Assembly: GCA_020137815.1 (NCBI GenBank)
Contig: CM035359.1
Location: 2,351,845-2,415,844, forward strand
Source of the DNA: Hormiphora californensis
Lineage: Eukaryota > Ctenophora > Tentaculata > Cydippida > Pleurobrachiidae
DNA: 64,000 nucleotides
Direction of reading: 5' to 3'
This document shows, piece by piece, positions 22,590 to 34,100 of this stretch (position 1 is the first letter of the stretch; the number at the start of each line of letters is the position of its first letter). The notes under the pieces were generated by a model. The model was given only the letters and a program-made list of their open reading frames with translations. It did not search any database and was not told the origin of the DNA. The position numbers and the translations under genes are program-made.

Positions 22590-23570
22590 AACAAAACCCC
22601 TTTTTCCCCTATTTTTTTTTTTTTTTTTCTTTTTTCTATCTTTTCATTTTCCTACTTTCTCACTTTTTCCACCCGTGGGCCCTGGTCACTAAAAAAAATT
22701 TTGGGTACTTCATTCGCCCAAATTTGTATAGGGGGGCTCCTCGCGCCCTTTTATAAGCTGGGGCACGGGGGAATTGGGTGATAAAAAAATAGTAGAGACT
22801 TGATTGTTATACCGGGGTCGGTGCAAAAACAAAATACAGCCTAACAGATAGCTGCAAAGCTTGAGCCAGGCGCCCAATTTGGGCGTAAGCGGGGTAGAGG
22901 AACCAAACCAAAAAACAACATAAGAAACAAGCTTTAAATGCAGCAGTTTAGTAGGAGAAGCCGTTTAAAAAACCCTTCACTCACGTACCAAAAAAGAGTT
23001 GGGCGAAAGCTGCGGGCCCCAATATTGAAATTGTTATGTTTTAACCCTCCCTTTTCGGGGAGTTTAAACAGGTCGAGCAAGGAAAAAATTAAACCCCCAA
23101 TATTTACCCTCAACAAAAACAATTCAATCTTCACCTGATTTCCCTCTGGGGATAGGGCTGTTTGGTGTCCCCCCTCCTTTGGGGGTTCCCCCGAAGGGGG
23201 GCAGGGGAAATCCTTGAGGACATAGGGGGTTTTTGGGGGGGGGAGAAAAGGCCTCCCCGAAATTTCCCCTTCACCCCCTCTCGCTCACCCGGGGGGCCCC
23301 ATCCCGGGGGATTGCTGGGCCACGCAAACTTTTGGGGGCCCGCTGGGAGGGGAATGTTCGGCGGGTTGGAGGATGGGCCCGAATCTGATGTGCCCTCATC
23401 TGCCAGAGGATTTTATAAATAAATTTCCCGTTTATTTTGGTGACCAACAGGGTCCTTTTGGATGGGGAAACCAAAAAAGACGAAAATTTTGGGGGGCAGG
23501 GCAAAGAGTTATGGAAAAGCAACAACAAGGTATCAAAGATAGTGTTCAATAATTTTTATTCTAGAGTGAT
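22590..23570. other. Probable low-quality or gap-filled sequence
   Basis: Dense short homopolymers of all four bases (patterns such as TAAAAAAAATTTTGGG and CCCCCCTCC..GGGGG) throughout about 1 kb, unlike the flanks. A missing GRAMD1-like exon could be hidden here. Open frames in this stretch were not called. Confidence 0.5.
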
Positions 23571-24445
23571 TGGGGGCAACAACAAATAATACCTGTTATT
23601 GAATGAGAGCGCAGAGATTCGTTAGAGAGCATCACATGCAAAAGGTAATCTAACTTCCTTTTACAAGCTCTCACACACCCACTCTCTTCTCTCTCGTTCT
23701 CGACGCACTCTCTCTCTCACTCTCTCTCTCCCTCTCTCTCTCTCAGTCTCTCTCTTCATACAATCACCTGATATGCAGGCCCTGTCAGCGTGACAATAAC
23801 ACATGACGTGTAGGTACTGCAATGTCTCTGGCTTAAAAGCAGCAGCGAAAAAAAAAGAACCGGACGGGGAACACCAAAAAAACCCAAAACCAAACCACAA
23901 GAAAACAAAAACCCACGGATCCCCACTGGGGGCGAGGGGGGGGGGATGGTAGTGGACTAGCCGGGTAAGCTCGTAAAACAATACATCACCGCCTGTCATA
24001 ACATTGAGGCACGTACCATGAGTCCCACTACAACAGGTTGGGTTGAGTTAGGTGTAGTAGCGAATGGAGGTAAGACATGGAGGAGAGAGGGTGCCGGGTG
24101 GTGACGCGGGTGATCTAGTGGTGATATGGGCCATTATTTTCCCTCTCGTTGACGGGTAGCTGTTGTCTGACATGTCATCTTGTAGCAAGTCTTATCCGCC
24201 AACTGCAGGGTGAGATCGTTACTTTTACTAGAGAGAGATAGCAAACGTGAGATTGTTAGTTTTGCTAAAGAGAGCACAAGTTAAAGGCAATAAGATATCA
24301 TTATGATCCTAAAAAATGATTCAAAAATGACAGAAAAGCGATATATATCTTCAAGATTCTGATTCCATTTATTGAGTAAGGGTGGACCCCTTTACAAGAT
24401 CCCTTTATTTTTATCCCTTAAGTAGAAGCCTCAGTATTGTCTTGG

Positions 24446-26060
24446 ATAGGCGCTGTCACGTGACATAAAACTGCTGAAGAAGTATTTCTCTTCGCTGGTA
24501 GAGATTGAGATGGCATTGTTGATCACCAGTGCTGTTTTCTCCTTTTTGATGGAAGTGATCTTACGGACCTCAATTGTCAACTGAGGGGGAGTGAAATTAT
24601 TTATTATTAGGTAGTACTTAAATCAACATTCCCGGGACCCAGTGATTTAATTCGGGATGATTTTGAGATGATGAAAACATCAAAAAGAGGCGTCCCATAG
24701 TGCAAGAATCTCGTAATCGCAGCAATCGTCATGGACTCTCTTGAGATAATATTCACTCACCAGTGTCTCCCAGCCGAGAATATTGGCGTAGAAACAGAAC
24801 CAGTTTTGGGAGACATAAAGGCGGCCTTGTACCAGGATATCCCTCAACAGAGCACACGAAAAATCTGCAGAGAGTTACACAGGGAGTTACACAGGGAGTT
24901 ACACAGGGAGTTACACAGGGAGTTACACAGGGAGTTACACTGGGAGTTACACAGGGAGTTACACAGGGAGTTACACAGGGAGTTACACAGGGAGTTACAC
25001 AGGGAGAGTTACACTGGGAGTTACACTGGGAGTTACACTGGGAGTTACACAGGGAGTTACACAGGGAGTTACACAGGGAGTTACACTGGGAGTTACACAG
25101 GGAGAGTTACACAGGGAGTTACACAGGGAGTTACACAGGGAGTTACACAGGGAGTTACACAGGGAGAGTTACACTGGGAGTTACACAGAGAGTTACACAG
25201 GGAGTTACACAGGGAGTTACACAGGGAGTTACACAGGGAGTTACACAGGGAGTTACACAGGGAGTTACACAGGGAGTTACACAGGGAGAGTTACACAGGG
25301 AGAGTTACACAGGGAGTTACACAGGGAGTTACACAGGGAGTTACACAGGGAGAGTTACACAGGGAGTTACACAGGGAGTTACATAGAGAGTTACACTGAG
25401 TTAGGATGGGGCTGTTGTGAGGGACGGTCTAGAGCAAGGAGGACGAGGATGGGGTTTTGGGGGACCGTTAGGGCGATTTATACAGCCTTTAAATTCGCCA
25501 GGAAACTAGTAGCGAATTTTCATTTTCTGAAAGTATCAAATAAAAAAGGAACTGGAGATCATTACCCTGAATTAGTGTTTCCCCCTCGGGTAGTGATTTA
25601 AACAGCTTATGGAAGTCTTGCTCGCGGCTCTTGGGGTTCGTATTTGGGAGCATCTGAGGATAGATGGAAGTGTTAGGAGGGGGGGGGGCATGCAGTGCTT
25701 GCTTCGTAGTGGCACAATAAAGGTGAAAAGGGGAAATTGTGAAAGATGCTGAGTGAGGTCTGTGGACTATATCCCCCTATAATTAATGAGCCCTGCTAAG
25801 ATCAGAGTATCCTTAGTATATGAACTTCACGTGTCCCCTGTCTGGCGCCGCCGCCGCCAACGCGAATGGGGTGAGAAGCTGATCAAGAAGAAAATGACGG
25901 CACTCTGACTTTCTAGAAAAACCATTTTCTCTTACCAGCAACATGAAAACAAAGCTATTTGTTGACACTTGACAAACGAGTTTGAAAGTATTTACACCTA
26001 CTACTAAGCGAAGTTGAGCTGTGAACAAGCTATATAGGACAAAGTATTTGAATTGAGCCA

Positions 26061-26149
<89 letters not shown>

Positions 26150-27368
26150 TCCCTTTCTCTCTCCCTCTGGGTATCCTAGTATACGCTCAGTATTTATCCC
26201 TAAAATGGGTCGGCATCAACCTGTCTAGTAGTCCAAACTAGCATTATTTAGTGAATTCTGGGTATTGACACGTTGCAGGGTGTATTGTGAAATGCAAGTC
26301 AGATTTGCAGCCTTCGCAAAAACGGTAATGTCATAAATATTAATTAACCTTTGTTCATTCACTGAGTGGCTATCAGAAGTTTTATATAACGACAGGTTTG
26401 TGATACTATCACTGATGGGTTGAAAAATGAAAATAGGGCTTACAAAAGTTATATTCAATACCCCGTCCGTGAAACTATGTAAAAATGTACAATATGATCA
26501 ATTCATTCCCTACCGGATCGCTGCTAGATGTCTTTGACTTGATACACGCCATGATTAAACGACCCGGAAATAAAATTCTAGAAACTTCTAATATTATATG
26601 TAGGTACGAGAAAAAAAGAAGACAAGTGATATTTCAACAAACAGGAGTGTAAAATTTCCCTTCCTACACGTCAAGTTTATTTTTACCCCCCTCCTCTCTC
26701 TCTCCACCCCTCTCTCCACCCCTCTAGCTTGTGTTGATAACTTGTTGAGTTAGTCAAAAATTGATAACAGCAATACAGCATTATATGACGCATTTCCTAG
26801 ACCATTTCAAATTGTTATGTTGGTATTGTGACGTACAAAATGTCCCATATTGAATCTACATGTGCAGCAGTACATGCCCTATACCAAACCAACCATCACC
26901 ATGATAAGGCAGCGGATTATGGCGGCGGAAATGTAATCCCCGTGTAAGCAATAAACTTCAACTACCAGAACCCAATTGATAACTGTAATTATGATGTAAT
27001 TATGATGTGATTTTGTCATGGTTTACATTTTTAGCGGCATCCAACCAATTTCCAATACTCTTCTCCGAATCCGGTGTATCCAAAGCTGATGCACCGCTCC
27101 CAGATCTGTGCTCCTTCATAAAACTAGACGATCGGCCCCTGGAAGAAGGTGACTTTGGGGGTAACCTCACTGGATGATGATGATGATTCCTTGTTTGCGA
27201 GGTAGAAGGAGGAGGAGGAATGAAGAGGTTCGCCATGTTTACAGTGTTAGCAGGACTGTTATCGAGACTCCTCGATTCTCGGACTATAATTGGAACGGAA
27301 CTGTGCCGAGCTGACGAGGATGGAGACCCCTCGAGACTCCGAGAGGGACGGACCGGGTGAGTCATCAT
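24446..27368 (-). CDS. GRAMD1: GRAMD1/Aster-like protein, N-terminus and GRAM domain
   Basis: Exons 27368-27027 (acceptor at 27373; first ATG at 27368), 25653-25566, 24864-24761 and 24580-24446 join in phase. The first encodes 114 Ser/Pro-rich residues (RRSLEGSP-like motifs, HHHH). The next three encode a GRAM domain: DFHKLFKSLPEGE, CALLRDILVQGRLYVSQNWF, then KEKTALVINNAISIST and KYFFSSFMSRDSAY. GRAM domains of Aster proteins bind phosphatidylserine/cholesterol-rich plasma membrane and position the ER-anchored VASt domain of the same protein. After SRDSAY I find no GT donor before a stop, and the last GRAM helix (the FRLWQNALL region of vertebrates) is unassigned, so at least one exon between 24.4 and 20.6 kb is missing from this model. 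Confidence 0.88.
24869..25405 (-). repeat. 12-bp minisatellite running into the GRAM-exon acceptor
   Basis: About 45 copies of GTTACACAGGGA (variants GTTACACTGGGA and 14-bp GTTACACAGGGAGA). On the gene strand this reads TGTGTAACTCCC repeated, ending TGTGTAACTCTCTGCAG directly at the exon start 24864. The array fills most of the 701-bp intron. The two long plus-strand frames across it are repeat translations. Confidence 0.95.
26063..26165. repeat. (CT)n microsatellite
   Basis: CT repeat of about 100 bases inside the intron between the first two GRAMD1-like coding exons. Confidence 0.95.
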
Positions 27369-27872
27369 AAACCCTAAACAATCTTTGAATCAGCTTCTAG
27401 ATATATCAATCAGTTAAATATATTTGGGTAGATTTCGTTTTTTCAGAGAGAAATATTAAAGCATACTATGGCAGATCTGTATGTAAAGCTCGCAGAACCC
27501 GACAAAGCATTTAGTTGCCTTGTTCGACCCTCCCTTTGAACAAACCAAGCATTTAGTCAACTATTTAACAGACAAAGAAATGCTCACCCCGATTCAGCAG
27601 GGAGAGAAATAGCAAGAGAATCAATGGTTGGACTATTTTATACCCGGGTTCTTCTTTGTAAGTTGGTCCCTTTGTATGTGACAAGTAGGAAGTAAAGTTA
27701 CAAAGTGAAACACACTTCTTAGACAAGCGGGAAGTTACACTTCCACAACACGAGAAGAACGCACAGAAAATGAGACATTTATCAAATATTGGGACATGCC
27801 AAAAGATCTTGCAGTATAACTAGCTAGACATTGCGAAACTATTTAATCAACCACGTAGGTAGGTACATACTG

Positions 27873-27956
27873 CAGTCGGACCCCGATTCACCGGAAGCCC
27901 GATTCACCGGGCAAAACACTTTCCCCGGAGCATCTCGGTAAATCGGGGTCCTACTG
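27873..27956. mobile_element. 84-bp pogo/Tigger-like MITE
   Basis: The ends CAGTCGGACCCCGATT and AATCGGGGTCCTACTG are inverted, with CCGATTCACCGG repeats inside. A member of the same family lies at 31,620-31,791. A TA target duplication is not clear here. Confidence 0.7.
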
Positions 27957-28182
27957 TGATCGCTCATAGGGGCACCAGGTATCATGCGCATCAAAGAAGT
28001 GTCACAGCAATAATGTAGCTTTTAGTGGAAACATGTCAAAGAAAATGGAATGTGTGACAGACCTGTACGACAAATACACGTGACAGTATTTGCATGTGGA
28101 AGAGGACACATGTGTACATTCAGATACCTTAAAATAAAACCACAGGAAATTGAGTCTGTAATTAAAAATGTAGAGAGGGAGA

Positions 28183-28186
28183 GTGG

Positions 28187-28278
<92 letters not shown>

Positions 28279-28286
28279 AGAGAGAG
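28183..28286. repeat. (GA)n microsatellite
   Basis: GA repeat with single AAA and CA interruptions. Confidence 0.95.
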
Positions 28287-30011
28287 AATGTGAATCATGA
28301 AGTTGCATGCAATTGTCTTTCAAACAACAAGCCAAAACAATTAAACACAAAACAAACTTATACAACAACAAAGACAACTAAAACAAAGACTCTTTATGCA
28401 GTCTAGATGATGTTTATAGATCTGTAGCAGATGGACGTAGAGACAACAAGAGGATATTTGAATGGTCTGTAGACGCTGTTAATTAGTACAATTGCGTTTG
28501 TTAGAATATGCCTTGTACTGGCTCTGATGAAATGAAATCTACAGCTATATAACGTACATTCTCAGTTTATTATGTAGGCGTTGATTTAGCTTATATTGAG
28601 CTTCATGATTGACTAGAGTGGCAAAGTGATACATGCGAGCAAGTTGTGGCAGTGAAAGAGCGGAAGAAGGTATTATATCTGAAGAAAGTATATCGAACGA
28701 GATCACAGATCAACTGCACTCGTCACAAGACAGTGATGACTTGTTACTCCACAAGTGATGACATGATACATCGAGCATACACAACAAACATCAACAATTA
28801 CCACATGCCGTACATATACAATGTACATTGGCATGTATGTGAACAAAGTACATATATACAATCGACCACAGTTGCGGGCATTAGTTATACTGAATGAAGA
28901 TTGAGAGCTATAAATTATGCTAATAAAACTGTAATTCACGTGACACGGTATAGTACAATTAATGTTATAGTACCAGTAGTCGGCAACTTTCCAATGGAAA
29001 CTAAAAACACAACGTACATGATCGCAAAGTTATTAGTCGATACAAATTACACACCCACAAAACAGTCGAGAGAGAGGACATTATAACTACATTAGTATCA
29101 AAAGAGAGATGGCCGATGATCGATGAGTAAAGAAGAACGTTATACAATAGAGAGAGAACGAAGTTAAATGGAGGAACATGGAAGAAGGCATTGGAGACCA
29201 CTTATATATACCGAAACGGAAACATGAAAAAAGAAGATGTGAAAGACCACTTTATGTGGACACTAATTATTCTGTGTTCAGGATAGATAAGAACAGAGAA
29301 GGAATAGCCAATTTATACAGACTTCCGTTTACAAGACTGCAGTAATTGCAGTATCCGTATACTGGAAATCGTCCTCTGAATAACATTTCCTGGAAATGCC
29401 ATTTCCATATTTATCTCAAAAAGCTAGCACAATGACCGACTACTATCATTATCGTTAGGTTTGGATGTTCTTCATCATAGAAACTAGAAAGATCTTTTAC
29501 AATAAATCAAGGTGGTTATTATAACAATATATTGTGTGATGTGTTATATATAAATATCCGGCCGTAGAAATCTGTTGTCGAAGAAAGGACAGGTATCCCA
29601 CCTCATACTGTGTACACTACTGCACAGGAGCAGGAGTGATGTGTTATAAGAGTCATAGAGCTAGAGTGTCCTGGAGGTTGTTGAGTAAGGGTCGGTTACT
29701 CAACAACCTGGGGGTATATCATATGTCACATCATATAGGCAGCTTAATACTATGAGGTAGAGAGTTAAATAGATCGATCTTGAAAGTAAATAGGTATGTT
29801 GGATTTGTTGAGAAAGGGGTGAGAGACAACAGAGTTAGGAAATAAACCCAATAAACTTCAATTGCCATGAAGCACAGTATAATTTGTTTTGTTCAAACCC
29901 GGGGCGCAGGGAGGGATCAGGGTCGAACAAGGCACAATATAATGAGAATATACTATTATTAAAGCAAATAGGGAAATCCTGTGTAACGTTTTTTGCCTTA
30001 TATGGGATTTA

Positions 30012-30508
30012 GCACGTGCAGGTTTAGAGGTGGAGTACTACTAGCTGGAGTGGGGCCAGGGATGGGAGCCGTTGCCAATGGCATGGTTGCTACTGTGCTG
30101 CACGTGCATTTGATCTTGCTTTGTTGTGTGTGTTCCAGCTAAATATGCCTTCTTCAACTACTGCTGATATAAGACAGCGACAGCTGGAGATAGTTACTGA
30201 AGCAAGATCTCAACGCCATTCTCAACTTTTCAATACACTGAGGGGTTTAGATGCAGCAACGCCTTTTTCGGAAAACCGGCTTGCAGCAACGCCAAGAGAA
30301 CGAACAAGACGTTGTAGATTAAACAGACAAAACGCGAGGAATCAGCAAAATAGTAAGTTCTTTTATCACTTTGATCGCCTGATCATCATTAGCTGACGTT
30401 CTAAAACTCTCAGTCATGAATGGATACTGGCTAGGAACGGCTGCTGATGTTCCCTAATCCAGCCACCATTTCCCTGAAATTCGCCCGTAGGGCGAACGGG
30501 TTTACTAG
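30012..30508 (+). mobile_element. Helitron-like non-autonomous element, 3' end defined
   Basis: The 3' end is the hairpin CGCCCGTAGGGCG, 11 bases, then CTAG followed by T (30,505-30,509), the classic Helitron terminus. About 90 bases before it (GGCTAGGAACGG ... GGGAAAT) are shared with the inverted copy ending at 55,752. Upstream are two GCACGTGCA motifs and a short exon from ATG 30,145 (MPSSTTADIRQRQLE, basic RERTRRCRLNRQNARNQQ) ending at a GTAAGT donor near 30,352. Helitron replicases have similarly basic N-termini, so this may be a relic first exon. The 5' end is not defined; the start given is the first shared motif. Confidence 0.65.
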
Positions 30509-30538
30509 TACTTATAAAGAGTAGAAGAGGCATATATA

Positions 30539-30818
30539 CAGGGTGGTTCAGAAACATGGAGCCACTTGGAGATAAAAGTTGGAAAAATACAATCCTCTCT
30601 CTATTGTACGGATCAAAATTTCAACGTGTTACCCTGTCAGTTGACAGGCTGATAATTTTTATGAAAGAGTGACTCTCTGTCGATCTCAATCCTCAGGGGA
30701 CACCTTTTCTAGTCAATAGACCGTGAAAATACGTTTTTAATTACACTGTACATTGGAGAGCGAACTGTATTGACACATTAGTTATCTCAAAGTGGCTCCA
30801 TGTTTCTGAACCACCCTG
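30539..30818. mobile_element. 280-bp mariner-type MITE
   Basis: Terminal inverted repeats CAGGGTGGTTCAGAAACATG continue into GAGCCACTT on both sides, flanked by TA duplications at 30,537-30,538 and 30,819-30,820. No coding capacity. CAGGGTG ends and a TA target are typical of mariner relatives. Confidence 0.92.
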
Positions 30819-31138
30819 TAATATTTATATGTGCAGCTGTTATAGTAGCGATCTGTGCAGCCGCCACCTTAGTTAAGGACGTTATAACTATATTGCGAGA
30901 GCTGTTCACAAGAACTACATAATTGAGTCGCTTGACTGTCCGTACAATTCAACTATCTAATGGACCGTAGCTATTCCTCCGAATATAAGTTGCGAAAGAG
31001 GGGAGAACTCTGAATAATTTTGAAAATCAAGATAGATGACTTTTATTTTAATCTATTTTCTTTATCCTTCATGGGCAATCAACTAAATACATATGTGTAA
31101 TTAATTAATTAATTTACTAATTCATTAATTATATTTAC

Positions 31139-34100
31139 CTTGTCCACGAGGATGCCGAGAGAATCCCACTTTGAGATGCTCGACCCGTTGGATCCGAAAG
31201 AAGGATGACAGTTCCCTCATCATATATTACAGCTTTGAGAGCTTCTATATGGTTCTGATTTAGCAGTAAAGATCAAACACTGTTATATATTCCTCGATTC
31301 AGGTACAGAAATACAACTCAAAGCTTCCCGAAGTGGCCCTATAATAGTTCGAATAGGTATAAAAGTAAAGAGTGCTATAATGGAAGGTCAGTGAATCAGG
31401 TACGCACGTATAATAGCGATCTCGTAATTCAACAGTGTTCTAAGCGGACAAATTACTTGGTGACGCAACAAGCAGTGCAGCAGCTATCGGCTCTCTGTCA
31501 GAGAGATTTTTTATCAGTTATTATATGAATATATCAAACAAGCATAATTTGATAAGGAGATAAGCTTTACGTGGGGTTAATTGGCGGTGTACTTTACAAG
31601 TTTTCAAGAACTAGATATACAGTCGGACCCCGATTTAACGGCCCCCGATTTAGCGGCACCCCGATTTAACGGCAGCATAATCTTCCCCCGATATAGAAAA
31701 TTAACAGTATTTAACCCCGATTTAGCGGACACCCCGATTTAACGGACAAAACCCTTTCCCCCAAGGGTGCCGTTAAATCGGGGTCCGACTGTACTATAGC
31801 ACATGTAGAGGCAGATATAATGGAAGATATTCAAACGAGGTGAATTAATGTTTCAGCTGTAAATGCTCTTTTTCTATCTGACAGTGTCTAGCAAAGGTAT
31901 GTATAAGGGTATAAGGGATAAGTTTGCACTTTGCAGGAGCACAAAATCAGGGTCCTACAAGAGCACAAAATGGGGGGGGGGGTGGTGTGATTTTGGTAAC
32001 ATGATCCAAAAACTCCATGTCTATAATCATAATTTAAGTAATGGAGAGAGAACAATTCCCAGTCATAATTGGAGGTCTTATCACAGCGCACGTGGTGAGT
32101 ACACACATGAATTATACCCCGCCCTCTAGTCTAAGCTAGTACTAGTTCAACAGAAGTACACCACCCACCCTCTAGTATATCACATGAACACCTTGCACCC
32201 TCTGGTAAAATACAGGAACTTGGCACACGCAGGAACTTTATCACATGACAGATGAATTATCAGTTGTAGCTAGTATATGGAAGCTGATGATATATATGGT
32301 ACTGCGTTTGTATTTTTAGCACAGACTACCAAACCAGTAGTGATATTACTTCGCATCAAAACCGGTTTGCGGAAGCGTATCGGTACTGCTTATGGTAGTA
32401 CCGTAAAAACGCAACTGGTTTCACTAGTATACGGTTCTATACTGTCTACGGTGTCTAGTACATGTGTGTTTGTGTGCGTTCTTAAACTGAAATCGCATTC
32501 ACAGAGCATTGTGAGTGTGAAAATATATAAGCCCCGACAACGATCTTTGCAATACTATGTGATACCAATGCAATTATATGATGATGTATTGAAACCTAAG
32601 CCTCAAAACAATCGTGGTGGACTCACAATGACATCAACTATATTGTAGGATAAAGGTAAGATACACTACCAAAATAATTGTTTTACTGTATACGTGCTGG
32701 TGATTGGCGTAGGGTTTCCGAGAGGGTTTCACCCCCATGGAAATAAATCAGTGTACGTACCCGTTCGAGGACATCGAAAACTCCATCAAGAAGCTTGGTT
32801 GGTTGCTGTGCCTGTTCCTGTTTACTCAGATAATTCTCAACCACATATTTCTGCATCACCAAGGACAGATCGTCCCAAACTAAGATGCTCCTAACACCTG
32901 ATCCCTGTTCAAAGGGTGGAGGCGAGAAAGTCCTGAATTTACGTTCCACAAGATCTTGAGGTGGGATTGTGGGAGATGGCTGAGTTCGAGAAATCATAGT
33001 CAGGATGTTTCCAAGCTGTATCGTTTCTTTTTCTTCCTCGAAACGGGAGATAGCTTCCCGAGAACGTGCATGATGTATTGTAACCAGCTCTGTTTAGGTC
33101 TGTGACAGAGATCTGTTTAGTACAAAGACTTGCTCTGTAGATGTCTGACGAGTGTAATTTAGTCTTGGTCGAGTTGGCGGAGGGACTTGTACTCCTTACT
33201 ATAGGCCGTAAGTTCTCCTTGTAGAACGATTTCTGTCTTCTCCGTTTGTTGGGCGCTGACTTCCGTCCACTTTTCTGTTTCAAACCTTCCTTGCTTCCCT
33301 TACTATTCAGAGCTTTCTGTCGTAGCGGATCTGATCTTTGGAAGTTTGGTGATAATGAACCAGACCTGCTACCCCGTTTTGTTTCTTTCGACTGCTTCTT
33401 CTTTGAACTTTTCCCAATGCTGGGCACTCTAACTCTGAGAGAGGGTGGTGTTGCCGGGGCCTTACTGGCACAACTTGCTGACAATCTAGGCAGCTTGTGA
33501 AGAATTGACTTCTGTTTGGACCTCTCCTTCTCCTCTGGAATGTTATACAGCACCGTATCACGGGAAGATAATGATGAACTCGGGAAGGATCCGGTAAGAT
33601 TTAGCACCTCACTCTGTAGTGAACCTCTCCTGTCACTGACTGGCGATGAAGAGGAACTGGTGTAACTGTATGGTGAGTAACTATCCGAGGACTCGCTGCT
33701 CAACAAATCCAACAACTCCTCCTCACTGGAAGTGTAGCTACTGTTGTAACTATACAGTTCCTCACTTCTGGGCAGGGAACTATTTCCCGTTCTGGGCAGG
33801 GAACTACTTCCCTCACTTCTGGGTAGTGAACTACTACTAGTAGTAGATGATGATGAGGAATGCTCCTCACTCAGAATGGAGCTATACCGCTGTAGAGAAC
33901 TAATCCTTCCTTCAGAGTTAGTGCCCGTTCGACTGCCGATGAAACTGTTTGATCTCGACACGGGGGTCCTTGCAACAGGAGGTTTTAGAACTTCACTTGT
34001 TGCTGTATTTGATCCTTCGCTGCTATCATTTAGTTCCCACTCGCCCGCCAGAGCCTGCCAAAGGTAGTCCTCCTCTTCCGGGTATCCCCACAATTCCTCG

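Larger units (their letters stand above)
27374..30000. other. Intergenic or intronic DNA, no gene supported
   Basis: Contains a small pogo-like element (27,873-27,956), a (GA)n run (28,183-28,286), a CGACCCTCCC-family repeat (27,505-27,555 and 29,880-29,945) and a perfect hairpin AGGTTGTTGAGTAA/TTACTCAACAACCT near 29,670-29,705. AT-rich open frames at 28.6-29.2 kb have no splice signals or protein-like composition. Confidence 0.45.

Noticed and set aside
24731-25399. Two long plus-strand frames of 207-222 residues rich in ELHR/VTQG
   Set aside because: They are translations of the GTTACACAGGGA minisatellite and run antisense to a supported GRAM exon.
28646-29201. Overlapping AT-rich frames of 60-83 residues
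   Set aside because: Random-looking composition, no splice signals, both strands open alike.
27374-31139. Joining the Ser-rich gene's last exon (31,139) to the GRAMD1-like first exon (27,373) as one gene
   Set aside because: Two bases are left over at 31,139 whereas the frame after 27,373 needs one, so the direct junction is out of phase.
32277-32648. Plus-strand frame of 123 residues
   Set aside because: No domain, no splice context, and it overlaps imperfect inverted repeats.
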